NCBI GenBank assembly: GCA_028699855.1
Contig: JAQVTV010000017.1
Span: 1-12,330 of the forward strand
Length of the DNA: 12,330 nt
Direction of reading: 5' to 3'
Origin: Candidatus Izemoplasmatales bacterium
GTDB taxonomy: Bacteria; Bacillota_I; Bacilli_A; Izemoplasmatales; Hujiaoplasmataceae
Every line of letters begins with the position of its first letter. Position 1 is the stretch's first letter. Of the stretch, positions 1-6,725 are shown piece after piece. Position numbers and translations under genes: made by a program. The notes beneath the pieces were generated by a model. The model was not told where the DNA came from and ran no database searches. It worked only from the letters and a program-made list of their open reading frames with translations.

Positions 1-3
1 GAT

Positions 4-579
4 TTACCCTCGATATAGTCCGTGAAGACGAATGTAGTCTGCGACGGATGGGATGACGTACGTGTCGTTAAAACTATCACGATAAGCCGTGGATGACGCT
101 TCTGAAGTGAAACCGGGCAAGAAGATGAACTGCTGTAAATGTTCGGACAGAAATGGATCGTCACTCAACATTTTCTGGATGTCGATGCCGTTTCTATCGA
201 GCAAAACAAAGCGGAAATCAGCCAACAAACTCGGTGCATTGATCCATTTGTGCAACTTCGACAAGTTATCGGCACCAATCAGGAAGGCGAGTTCCTGATC
301 TGGATATCGCTCTTGAAAACGAAGCAAGCTCTGATATGTTCCACGATAGTCCGAATCGTTCAATTCCATCGTTGATACCTCCGCGTGCGGCAAGTCAGCG
401 GTGAGGATCTTGAGCATTTGATATCGATGATGATTACTCGCCAAAGATCGCTTCGTATAAAGCGAACTTGTGGGAAGATAAATAAACAAGTCGCAGTTCA
501 GATGGTCCATCACATGGTGATAGATATCCAAGTGCGCTTTTGTCGGGGGGTTAAATGCCCCGCCAAAGATGACAATCAC
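4..579 (-). CDS. nadD: Nicotinate-nucleotide adenylyltransferase NadD
   Basis: This enzyme transfers AMP from ATP to nicotinate mononucleotide, giving deamido-NAD, the penultimate step of NAD synthesis in the cytoplasm. The 191-residue protein has the family's usual length. It shows the nucleotidyltransferase GGAFNP at residues 6-11 followed by TKAH (13-16), a variant of the (H/T)xGH signature. IGADNLSKLHKW (101-112) and the C-terminal SSTAYR (162-167) match the NadD ISSTxxR motif. The start codon is GTG at 579, chosen because a perfect AAGGAGG lies 7 bases upstream and GGAFNP then sits where the family has it. In Bacillus nadD is followed by yqeK and rsfS; the stop is 3 bases from the window edge, so that cannot be checked. 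Motifs are seen; the function follows from the family. Confidence 0.95.
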   Translation of the reverse strand: MIVIFGGAFNPPTKAHLDIYHHVMDHLNCDLFIYLPTSSLYTKRSLASNHHRYQMLKILTADLPHAEVSTMELNDSDYRGTYQSLLRFQERYPDQELAFLIGADNLSKLHKWINAPSLLADFRFVLLDRNGIDIQKMLSDDPFLSEHLQQFIFLPGFTSEASSTAYRDSFNDTYVIPSVADYIRLHGLYRG

Positions 580-586
580 ACAATCT

Positions 587-593
587 CCTCCTT
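587..593 (-). promoter_or_regulatory. Strong ribosome binding site deciding the GTG start of nadD
   Basis: Read on the minus strand this is AAGGAGG, a full anti-16S match, followed by a 7-base spacer and then GTG at 579. It fixes an unusual start codon, because no in-frame ATG near here would keep the GGAFNP motif intact. Confidence 0.85.
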
Positions 594-606
594 GAAAATC
601 ATCCTT

Positions 607-635
607 ATTGTACCATAAATTCGCATTGATGAAAA
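607..635 (-). promoter_or_regulatory. Candidate SigA-type promoter of nadD
   Basis: On the minus strand the -35 is TTTTCA (635-630, 4 of 6 consensus), the spacer is 17 bp, and the -10 is TACAAT (612-607) preceded by TGG, an extended -10. Transcription would start near 600, leaving a short leader that just contains the ribosome binding site. Seen by eye only. Confidence 0.55.
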
Positions 636-640
636 GAAAT

Positions 641-853
641 TATCAATATTGGGAACGCTTGGAAATTTGTCAATTTCTACTGGGATGATTTTATGAAGAG
701 ACGTGGGTATATCCCCCATCAGATAGATAATGAACCACATGGCGTCCTATACCTCGTCTCATACGGATGCCAATAGAGTAAGCCCATCATGCATCAAGTC
801 TTGAACGTGTCACAATCAGATGAGTTTTTATTCGATATTTTCTGAATATTACC
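641..853. other. Divergent intergenic region with no convincing gene
   Basis: About 210 bases lie between the nadD promoter and the promoter of the membrane-protein gene. Neither strand carries a reading frame with a credible ribosome binding site; the longest are about 27 codons (plus) and 54 codons (minus, running over the nadD promoter). On the plus strand GAGACGTGGGTAT (698-710) can pair with ATACCTCGTCTC (749-760), with one mismatch and one bulged G, closing a loop of about 38 bases. Upstream of it lie TTGTCA (667-672) and TGATTTTAT (686-694), a possible -35 and extended -10. No T-rich terminator hairpin follows. It may hold a small RNA, a regulatory element or decayed sequence; I cannot tell which. 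Confidence 0.4.
662..677. repeat. Perfect short inverted repeat GAAATT-TGTC-AATTTC
   Basis: Two 6-base arms (662-667 and 672-677) are separated by TGTC. It lies about 27 bp upstream of the nadD -35, so it could be an operator or simply an AT-rich coincidence. Confidence 0.35.
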
Positions 854-882
854 TTGAATCTGCACCGTGGATGCACTATAAT
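854..882 (+). promoter_or_regulatory. Strong SigA-type promoter for the 100-residue membrane protein gene
   Basis: The -35 is TTGAAT (854-859), the spacer is 17 bp, and the -10 is a perfect TATAAT (877-882). Transcription would start near 889, between this box and the ribosome binding site at 901. That placement excludes any start codon at 854 or 881 for the downstream gene. An imperfect inverted repeat, TATTC (829-833) with GAATA (844-848), sits just upstream of the -35. Confidence 0.75.
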
Positions 883-910
883 GAATAAAAAACACATAAT
901 GGAGGATATT

Positions 911-1213
911 ATGAAAAAAGTTTATAACGCACTTGGACAATTATTTGGTTTTCTGACGATTTTGCTTTTTGCGTTCTTGTACATGAACACGATGTTTTCT
1001 TTCGGTATCGATTCGGAAATCATCGGCATTCTCGAGCTTGTCAAGACATATGCGATTTTTGCGGTTTGCGGTCTTGCCGGTCTGGAATTCGCTTCCGGAA
1101 AGAAACTATTGGCGTTAATCTATTTTCTTGTGCTCGCATTTGTCATCATTTTCAGCTTCTTCCCGGTTATTCGCAACCAGATCGTCAACATCGTCACAAC
1201 CATGATTATTTAG
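911..1213 (+). CDS. Unrecognised small membrane protein with three predicted helices
   Basis: I do not recognise this 100-residue protein. It begins MKKVYNALG and has three strongly hydrophobic stretches, roughly residues 9-29, 36-60 and 66-85, with a short amphipathic tail (RNQIVNIVTTMII) that may dip into the membrane. The few charges are K2, K3, a DSE turn, K46, and GKK before helix 3. No catalytic motif, cysteine pair or lipobox is visible. The start at ATG 911 is set by GGAGG at 901-905 with a 5-base spacer and by a promoter whose transcript starts after 882. The gene is monocistronic: own promoter, own terminator, opposite orientation to both neighbours. It is clearly a real gene, but its function is unknown. 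It could be a small accessory protein of the cytoplasmic membrane. Confidence 0.85.
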   Translation: MKKVYNALGQLFGFLTILLFAFLYMNTMFSFGIDSEIIGILELVKTYAIFAVCGLAGLEFASGKKLLALIYFLVLAFVIIFSFFPVIRNQIVNIVTTMII

Positions 1214-1220
1214 TCAAATC

Positions 1221-1249
1221 ACGCGATCGCAAGGTCGCGTTTTTTTTTT
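1221..1249 (+). terminator. Rho-independent terminator of the membrane-protein gene
   Basis: An 8-bp stem (1221-1228 with 1233-1240, one G-T wobble) is closed by a GCAA tetraloop of the stable GNRA type and runs into a 9-10 base T tract. It starts 8 bases after the stop codon. Confidence 0.92.
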
Positions 1250-1288
1250 AGGACGTGCATGTTGATCTATGGCTTGTATATTGCAAAG

Positions 1289-1320
1289 AAAAGGCAACGC
1301 TTCGAAGGCGTTACCTTTTT
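1289..1320 (-). terminator. Terminator hairpin between convergent genes, mainly serving the pseudouridine synthase gene
   Basis: AAAAGGCAACGC (1289-1300) pairs with GCGTTACCTTTT (1308-1319), with one C-A mismatch. On the minus strand the hairpin is followed by TTTTCTTT directly after the gene's stop. On the plus strand it ends in TTTTT, so it can also back up the terminator at 1221. Confidence 0.75.
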
Positions 1321-2195
1321 TATTTGACATTATAGCGTTTCATGAATGACTCGAATGCGCTGCCCAGAGGCAATACGACTTCGACTTTGGTGTCCTTCAA
1401 GGGATGTGTAAAGGCGATTCGGTGACTCATCAATAACATTTCAGGGACGGGATAGCGGTTGGTGTTATAGAGTTCATCCCCGACGATCGGAAGCCGGAAA
1501 TGCGCGAAATGGACGCGAATTTGATGTGTCTTTCCCGTTTCGGAAACAATCCGTACCAGCGAATAATTGTTAAATTCCTTTTCCACTTGATAGGCGGTTT
1601 GACATTCTTCACCGGTCATGGATACTTCACGCTTGATCGAACCTTCGACACGGTTGATCGGAAGTTCGATACAGAGTTTCTTGTTTTCAAGCAAACCATC
1701 GACAATCGCGTAGTATTCGCGATCCACTTTGTTGTCGGTCTTATCGCTGAAGAGAAACTTCAAGAAACGGTGCTTCGCTATGAACATCAATCCGGATGTC
1801 TCTTTGTCAAGGCGATTGATGAAATGGATCTTCGCGTGAATTCCTTGGGTCTGATAATAGTGGTTGAGCCTATTGGCGAGCGTTCCGGTCGGATGAGCAT
1901 TGGAGACCATCACTTGCATGTTGGCGGGCTTGTTCACGATGAGATAATATTCATCTTCATAACGAATGTCAAGAGGGCCTTCTTCGGGTGTGATGGACGG
2001 ATCGTACGGTTCATCGGGAATGACGATCTTCAGGTTGTCACCCTTTTTGATCGTATCATCCTTGGTCTTTTGCTCGTGATTCACGAAGAGCATTTGTTTA
2101 CCTTTTTGTATATCTACGAGTTTGAGGGGAATATTGTTATCAAACATAAAACGTTTAATCGTCTCCGGTTTTTTGGCGCGGTAAATGAGTTCCAT
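1320..2195 (-). CDS. RluA-family pseudouridine synthase (RluD/YjbO-like)
   Basis: The enzyme isomerises specific uridines of rRNA or tRNA to pseudouridine. The 291-residue protein has the catalytic block NRLDKETSG at residues 127-135, with D130 the expected nucleophile. YLIVNKPANM (84-93) and ETGKTHQIRVHFAHFRLPIVGD (219-240) are the other conserved family blocks. The usual HRLD is NRLD here, which also occurs in some members of the family. Residues 10-60 look like a divergent S4-type RNA-binding domain. The start is ATG at 2195: GAGG lies 11 bases upstream, whereas the in-frame GTG at 2204 would sit only 2 bases from it. It is last in the minus-strand block, 75 bases behind the aminopeptidase gene, and probably has its own promoter too. 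The target uridine cannot be told from sequence. Confidence 0.88.
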   Translation of the reverse strand: MELIYRAKKPETIKRFMFDNNIPLKLVDIQKGKQMLFVNHEQKTKDDTIKKGDNLKIVIPDEPYDPSITPEEGPLDIRYEDEYYLIVNKPANMQVMVSNAHPTGTLANRLNHYYQTQGIHAKIHFINRLDKETSGLMFIAKHRFLKFLFSDKTDNKVDREYYAIVDGLLENKKLCIELPINRVEGSIKREVSMTGEECQTAYQVEKEFNNYSLVRIVSETGKTHQIRVHFAHFRLPIVGDELYNTNRYPVPEMLLMSHRIAFTHPLKDTKVEVVLPLGSAFESFMKRYNVK

Positions 2196-2217
2196 CGTGA
2201 TCACATCCTCACGTATA

Positions 2218-2226
2218 AGTATAACA
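2218..2226 (-). promoter_or_regulatory. Candidate extended -10 promoter for the pseudouridine synthase gene
   Basis: On the minus strand this reads TGTTATACT, a TGn plus -10 hexamer about 22 bases before the ATG. No good -35 is present at 16-18 bp. It would give a very short leader. Confidence 0.4.
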
Positions 2227-2270
2227 TATTATTCTGAAAATCGCACCATGAAAGTTTTGCTCTGAACAAT

Positions 2271-3383
2271 CTATTTGAGGTTCTCCGGATTCAGTCCTTG
2301 CAGTTCTTCGAGAACGAATCTGCCGTCTTTCCGAATGAGGACATCGTCGAAATAGATTTCACCGCCACCAAATTCGGGTGTTTGGATCAGGACGAGGTCC
2401 CAATGGATGGCAGAGTCGTTTCCGTTGGGGGCATCCTCATAACATCTTCCTGGGGTGAAATGGATCGAACCCGCGATCTTCTCATCGAACAAGATATCGC
2501 CCATAGGTTGGGTGATGAGTGGATTCACACCGATTGCGAACTCACCTACATAGCGCGCCCCTTCGTCGGTATTGAATATATCTGCCAGCAACTCGGGTTC
2601 TTGATCGGCGGTGTGTTGGATGATCCTGCCGTTTTTGAACGTCAAACTCACGTGCGTGAAAACGGATCCTCTTTGCGGAGAAGGCGTGTTATACGTGATC
2701 ACACCGTTGACAGAGTCCCTCACGGGAGCAGTGAAAATTTCTCCATCAGGGATATTGAAATTCCCTGCACAAGGAATCGCTGTCATACCTTTGATCGAAA
2801 AATGCACGTCCGTGCCTGGGCCGACAATCCGGACACGATCGGTCCGTTCCATCAGTTCCTTCAAGGGGATAAACGCATCGTTCATCCGTGAGTAGTCGAC
2901 TTTCGACACGTCGATGATGAAATCGAAATAGCGCTCATAACTCATTTTGGCTTTATGCGCGCCACCTTCGGTAGGATAATTCAAGAGGACCCATTTTTTT
3001 TGAAGACGTTTGCGCGTCAAGGGATTCATTTTGATCATGCTTTTCATCTTGAGTGCTTGTGGAACATCCTCACTGGTATAATCCGACTCGGAAGCACGAA
3101 TATGCACGATACAATCGATATCGTCGAGTTTGGTGTCGAGCCAGCGATATTGCCTGTCGAGTTGCTTGTCGGATAGATCCATCATGACTTCACGGTCGAT
3201 CTCATCATCACGCAGTTCGACAACGGGATTTCCCTGATGGGAACGAATCGTCTTGACAAGTGCGAGAACCAAAGGTTTGGCCTTGATCGATGCGGAGATG
3301 AGCACATGCTCACCAGGCTTCATGGCCACAGAATAGGTGATAAGCGATTCGGCTAATTGGGTAATTCTTGGATCTTTAAGCAT
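2271..3383 (-). CDS. M29-family metal-dependent aminopeptidase (AmpS/PepS-like)
   Basis: This family removes N-terminal amino acids from peptides in the cytoplasm using two metal ions. The 370-residue protein is slightly shorter than the common 400-410. Candidate ligands lie in conserved family blocks: E215 in NIPDGEIFTAP, E281 in GEFAIGVNP, H308 in GSIHFTPG, and H327/D329 in SAIHWDLV. The E215-E281 spacing of 66 matches the characterised enzymes as I recall them. The N-terminal half (1-180) is the domain that shapes the active-site cavity. Its ATG overlaps the end of the DUF402 gene by 8 bases, and the nearest ribosome binding site (AAAGG) is 13 bases away, so translation probably depends on coupling to that gene. 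Peptide specificity is not predictable from sequence. Confidence 0.88.
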   Translation of the reverse strand: MLKDPRITQLAESLITYSVAMKPGEHVLISASIKAKPLVLALVKTIRSHQGNPVVELRDDEIDREVMMDLSDKQLDRQYRWLDTKLDDIDCIVHIRASESDYTSEDVPQALKMKSMIKMNPLTRKRLQKKWVLLNYPTEGGAHKAKMSYERYFDFIIDVSKVDYSRMNDAFIPLKELMERTDRVRIVGPGTDVHFSIKGMTAIPCAGNFNIPDGEIFTAPVRDSVNGVITYNTPSPQRGSVFTHVSLTFKNGRIIQHTADQEPELLADIFNTDEGARYVGEFAIGVNPLITQPMGDILFDEKIAGSIHFTPGRCYEDAPNGNDSAIHWDLVLIQTPEFGGGEIYFDDVLIRKDGRFVLEELQGLNPENLK

Positions 3384-3912
3384 GGTTGTTCAACATCCTT
3401 TCGTATTGGAGATATAAACGATTCATGAGTTCAATGTCAAAGGGTTTTTCACGCTTTTGGATCATCCGCACGAGGAGCGCGAGCTCGGTTTCCAAAATGT
3501 GACAGATGGCTGGAGGGTATTGCATCTCTTGCATATGGCGCAAATACTCGTTTTGATCGAGAACGGTATAGGAGAAATCATGGAGCACTTTGATATCCAG
3601 ATCATAATCGATATATTTCATTGCCTCATGATCGATCAATATCGGCGAAGCAAGGTTGCAATAGAAATAGATTCCTGCGGGATGGATGATGCCGATGACG
3701 TTGAACCACCGTTCTTTATAGAAAAATGATACGGATGGTTCTTTGGCGTACCAAACACGCCCATTGGCTTCAATCACCCGCGTGCGTCGATTTGCCACGA
3801 TCACATAATCTTCATGGTCTTCGATCACGGTGGAAGTTTCCCAGATCCGATGAAGTGAATGATCGTGTTTATAACTATGTATGGCGATTTTTTGTCCTGA
3901 GATAAGGTTCAT
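3376..3912 (-). CDS. DUF402 protein, Ntdp-like nucleoside tri-/diphosphatase (YgaC family)
   Basis: Staphylococcal and Bacillus relatives hydrolyse nucleoside tri- and diphosphates with a divalent metal. The 178-residue protein has the family's usual size. It carries the hallmark region IYFYCNLASPILID (81-94), then YIDYDLDIKVL (100-110) and VLDQNEY (117-123). N86, D102, D104, D106, D119 and E122 form the expected metal-binding acidic cluster. The aromatic-rich segment at 61-75 (SFFYKERWFNVIG) is also typical. The start is ATG at 3912 with GAGG 7 bases upstream. An extended -10 promoter lies in the 70-base gap behind trmL, so this gene and the overlapping aminopeptidase may form a separate unit. 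Family assignment is firm; the enzymatic activity is inferred from homologues. Confidence 0.85.
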   Translation of the reverse strand: MNLISGQKIAIHSYKHDHSLHRIWETSTVIEDHEDYVIVANRRTRVIEANGRVWYAKEPSVSFFYKERWFNVIGIIHPAGIYFYCNLASPILIDHEAMKYIDYDLDIKVLHDFSYTVLDQNEYLRHMQEMQYPPAICHILETELALLVRMIQKREKPFDIELMNRLYLQYERMLNNHA

Positions 3913-3938
3913 AGTACTCCCTCACTGATTCTATATCC

Positions 3939-3947
3939 ATTATACCA
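3939..3947 (-). promoter_or_regulatory. Extended -10 promoter in the gap between trmL and the DUF402 gene
   Basis: The minus strand reads TGGTATAAT: a perfect TATAAT (3944-3939) with an upstream TGn. No clear -35 lies at 17 bp. The DUF402 start codon is 26 bases downstream of the box, giving a leader of about 20 bases. Confidence 0.6.
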
Positions 3948-3982
3948 AAATCGCTGTGAATCGTTAGGTCCAAATGTGAATA

Positions 3983-4501
3983 TCAATCGTCTTGAGAAAG
4001 CCAATCGGCACCCTTTTGTATTTCGGGTTCAGTCAATGAAAGCTCCGGAAAATGTTGTTGGCGCAACGCTTCGTACAACACGATGGCAACTGCGTTCGCC
4101 AAATTCAGACTTCTCATGGACGATTTCATCGGGATGCGATAGCACTGATCCAGATGTGGACGCAGGATAGACTTGGGAATGCCTGTGGATTCTTTCCCGA
4201 AAATGAGATAGATATGCGCATGGGGATCAGACATGCGCGCTTGATCATGGCTTTTTTTGCCATAACGGGTCAGAAAAACCCAAGGTCCGGGATGTGTGTG
4301 CCGAAAGCTGTCCCAATCAGGATATACGGAGACTCCGACGTCTTCCACATGCTGAACCGACGTCCGCTTGAGGGTTTTGGCATCCAAACGGAACCCGAGC
4401 GGTTCAATCAGATGAAGTTCTGCTCCGGTCGCTGCACACGAACGGATGATATTTCCGGTATTTTGGGGAATCTCGGGCTGATACAAGACGATGTGAATCA
4501 T
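3983..4501 (-). CDS. trmL: tRNA (cytidine/uridine-34-2'-O)-methyltransferase TrmL
   Basis: This SPOUT-fold enzyme methylates the ribose of the wobble nucleotide in certain tRNA-Leu species using S-adenosylmethionine. The 172-residue protein shows the three knot motifs in order: PQNTGNIIRSCAATGAxLHLIEPLGF (12-37), FGKESTGIP (101-109), and IPM (123-125) with RSLNLANAVAIVLYEA (130-145). The last is usually SLNLSNSVAI, so two serines are alanine here. R20 and the conserved N of motif 3 (N133) are kept. The start ATG overlaps the stop of nfo as ATGA, so it is probably translated by coupling. In a tree it should separate clearly from TrmH and RlmB, which carry an extra N-terminal domain that is absent here. 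Confidence 0.93.
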   Translation of the reverse strand: MIHIVLYQPEIPQNTGNIIRSCAATGAELHLIEPLGFRLDAKTLKRTSVQHVEDVGVSVYPDWDSFRHTHPGPWVFLTRYGKKSHDQARMSDPHAHIYLIFGKESTGIPKSILRPHLDQCYRIPMKSSMRSLNLANAVAIVLYEALRQQHFPELSLTEPEIQKGADWLSQDD

Positions 4502-5421
4502 TTCAGATCACCCTCATAATGATCAAGGATCATTTCAATCAGACGCGATTCGAATGAATTGTTTTTGATCATCTTGATTTCATGATCATAGGGCGGATAA
4601 GAAGCCTGAGGTCTCTTGACCCCCTGAACAAAGGGGGTTTCAAGGATTTTGGGTACACTTTTAAAGGCGGGGTGGTGGATGATCCGCATCAACGGTTCAA
4701 AACCCAGGGCACCGAATCCGAAATTCTCATGGCGGTCTTTATGGGCGGCAGTGGGATTTTTGCTATCGTTCAGGTGTAGTACGCGTATGCGATCAAAGCC
4801 GATCGTCTGATCCAGTTCGTGTAAAACCTCAGATTGTCGGTTGATGATATCGTAGCCTGCATCATGGATGTGACACGTATCCAGACACACGCCCACGCGT
4901 TCGGTTACCTTGACATGATCGATGATCCAGCGAAGTTCTTCAAAAGTTCTCCCGACTTCGCTCCCCTTTCCGGCCATCGTCTCAAGCGCGATGACGACAT
5001 GGGAATCCGGAGTATTATCGATGATGGCATTGATGCCATCACTGATCCATTGAATCCCTGTTTCAACCCCTTGACCGAGATGGCTCCCAGGATGCAATAC
5101 GATGGTTGGAGCACCCAATGCAGTCGTCCGCTTCACTTCTTCTGTGAGAAACGCTATGGCGAACTCACGGTTCTTGGCGATGGGATTCGCGAGATTGACG
5201 ATATAGGGCGCATGGATGACAACGTATTCTTTTGAAAGGTTCTCCGCCTTCATCAACGCGCTTCCCGCCTCGATCTGAAGCGACTCTATCGGTTTGCGAA
5301 AGGTATTCTGCGGTGCACCGGTGTAAATCATGAATGCGTTGGCTCCAAAGGATATCGCTTCTTTCACGCTTCCGAGAAAAAGGTCTTCGCCTTTGAATGA
5401 GACATGGCATCCGATGATCAT
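4498..5421 (-). CDS. nfo: Deoxyribonuclease IV (endonuclease IV, AP endonuclease)
   Basis: Nfo cuts DNA on the 5' side of abasic sites and trims blocked 3' ends during base excision repair. The 307-residue protein is a little longer than the E. coli enzyme (285). All nine zinc ligands can be placed, several at the same numbers as in E. coli: H70 (VIHAPY), H110 (VLHPGSH), E147 (ALETMAG), D181 and H184 (CLDTCHIHDAGYD), H216 (HLNDSK), D229 and H231 (DRHENFGFG), and E261 (KILETP). About 20 residues follow the last barrel strand (NSFESRLIEMILDHY), which accounts for the extra length. Both ends overlap neighbours by ATGA: with the helicase gene upstream and trmL downstream. Helicase-nfo adjacency is also found in Bacillus subtilis (yqfR-yqfS). 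Confidence 0.97.
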   Translation of the reverse strand: MIIGCHVSFKGEDLFLGSVKEAISFGANAFMIYTGAPQNTFRKPIESLQIEAGSALMKAENLSKEYVVIHAPYIVNLANPIAKNREFAIAFLTEEVKRTTALGAPTIVLHPGSHLGQGVETGIQWISDGINAIIDNTPDSHVVIALETMAGKGSEVGRTFEELRWIIDHVKVTERVGVCLDTCHIHDAGYDIINRQSEVLHELDQTIGFDRIRVLHLNDSKNPTAAHKDRHENFGFGALGFEPLMRIIHHPAFKSVPKILETPFVQGVKRPQASYPPYDHEIKMIKNNSFESRLIEMILDHYEGDLK

Positions 5422-6710
5422 GCGGATTTTCCTCGACGCTGTTGCGTACGTTTCGCCTTCTTGATTTTTTGTGCGTGTTTGACTTTATAACCGGGTTTCA
5501 CCTTTGTGGGCAATGGGTGCTTGCCTCGTATCTGGCGTTCGGTCTCAGACAGTTGAAGAGAACGTTTCGAACGTTCTTGTCGTGGTCTTGCATCGCGCAG
5601 TTCACCGGAGATGATTTCTCGATACACGCAGCGAATGCCTCGCCTTTCCAACTCGTCGATGTAGCGATGGTCTTCGAGATCATAAAGCGATATCGCCATT
5701 CCATCTTGGCCGATGCGGCCGGTCCGACCGCTTCTATGGATATAGAAGGAACTGTCTTTTGGCAGATCATAGTTGATGATATGCGAAATATTCGGAATAT
5801 CGATGCCTCGACTCAGAATGTCGGTCGCCACAATGTATTGGTAATCGAGATGATGAATCCGAGAGAGAATCTGTTTGCGCGTACGGTAAGGAATGTCACC
5901 ATGAAACATCACCGCATTCATCTTATGTTGGAGCATCCAACCGTAAATCATTTCCACTTGAGCGATGGTATTCGCAAAACAAATCGCGAGATAGGGTTGG
6001 ATGACTTTGAGCAACTTCTCAAAAACAACCATCTTGTCTTGCTCCTTGGTACGGATGAAGGTGTGCTTGATCAAGAGATTGTGGTCATCGACGGGATTGA
6101 GATCGACCATGAGCGGTTGGTGTAGATACTTTTTCAGGAATGGTCGCATCCCTACCGGAATCGTCGCAGAAAAAACCGCAATCTGCACCTGTTTGGGCAA
6201 TGTGATGGCGATTTGGTCAATATCGGTCAGAAAACCGCTATCCATCGCCATATCGGCTTCATCTACAATGAGTATTTTCGCCGTATGGGCTTTGAGGATG
6301 TTTTCCTTGACGATCAAATCATGCAATCTACCCGGTGTTCCAATGACGATCTGGGGTTGTTTGACGTTCAACTTCTGGATGGCTTCCTCTTTGTCCGTTT
6401 GACCGATGAAAAGGCGAATATCGATGGGTTGTGGACTATGTGCGCTTGCCATTTTGAAGAATTTGAAGATCTGTTCGGAAAGATCGGCGGTCGGAGAGAT
6501 GATCACTGCTTGTACTTCGTTTATTGCTTCATCAATCATTTCCATAATCGGCATGAGATAACTGTGGGTTTTACCCGAACCCGTTTTAGCCGTGCATACC
6601 ACATCTTGGTGTTTGCGTAAAATCGGTATGATCTCGGTTTGAACGGGTGTGGGGTCCTTGAAGCCCCAAGTGTCCCAGGCGATACTTAAGTAGGGTTTTT
6701 GAAACTGCAT
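5418..6710 (-). CDS. cshB: CshB-like DEAD-box ATP-dependent RNA helicase
   Basis: DEAD-box helicases locally unwind RNA duplexes during ribosome assembly, mRNA turnover and cold adaptation. The 430-residue protein has the Q motif (GFKDPTPVQ, 16-24), Walker A AKTGSGKT (41-48), TPGR (125-128), DEAD (150-153), SAT (181-183), ATDILSRGID (295-304) and HRSGRTGR (325-332). From about 374 on there is a tail rich in Lys and Arg, typical of CshB and likely to bind RNA. Motif Ia is degenerate: PTADL at 73-77 instead of PTREL, and the GG motif is IGQTD. The assignment to CshB rests on the tail, length and linkage to nfo. The ribosome binding site is weak (AAGAAGAG, about 10 bases off), while the N-terminus fits the family. 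It is the first gene of its operon and diverges from ispH. Confidence 0.9.
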   Translation of the reverse strand: MQFQKPYLSIAWDTWGFKDPTPVQTEIIPILRKHQDVVCTAKTGSGKTHSYLMPIMEMIDEAINEVQAVIISPTADLSEQIFKFFKMASAHSPQPIDIRLFIGQTDKEEAIQKLNVKQPQIVIGTPGRLHDLIVKENILKAHTAKILIVDEADMAMDSGFLTDIDQIAITLPKQVQIAVFSATIPVGMRPFLKKYLHQPLMVDLNPVDDHNLLIKHTFIRTKEQDKMVVFEKLLKVIQPYLAICFANTIAQVEMIYGWMLQHKMNAVMFHGDIPYRTRKQILSRIHHLDYQYIVATDILSRGIDIPNISHIINYDLPKDSSFYIHRSGRTGRIGQDGMAISLYDLEDHRYIDELERRGIRCVYREIISGELRDARPRQERSKRSLQLSETERQIRGKHPLPTKVKPGYKVKHAQKIKKAKRTQQRRGKSA

Positions 6711-6725
6711 TATCTATCACTCTTC

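Noticed and set aside
576..740. 54-codon frame on the minus strand (MWFIIYLMGD...) running into nadD
   Set aside because: It spans the nadD promoter and ribosome binding site and has no start signal of its own.
693..776. 27-codon frame on the plus strand (MKRRGYIPHQ...)
   Set aside because: No adequate ribosome binding site, no recognisable pattern, and it overlaps the long-range hairpin.
854..910. Upstream extension of the 100-residue membrane protein to a start at 854 or 881
   Set aside because: These codons lie inside the promoter (-35 at 854-859, -10 at 877-882) and before the expected transcript start. GGAGG at 901-905 points to ATG 911.
1289..1320. REP-like or mobile-element end between the two convergent genes
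   Set aside because: The inverted repeat is followed by T-rich runs and abuts a stop codon, so it is explained as a terminator; there are no other copies in the window.
1500..2237. A 245-codon open frame antisense to the pseudouridine synthase gene; similar long antisense frames at 5442-6125 (helicase) and 10412-10975 (dxs)
   Set aside because: They lie wholly or mostly opposite genes with clear family motifs, have no ribosome binding site, and their protein sequences show no coherent domain. They arise from codon bias on the coding strand.
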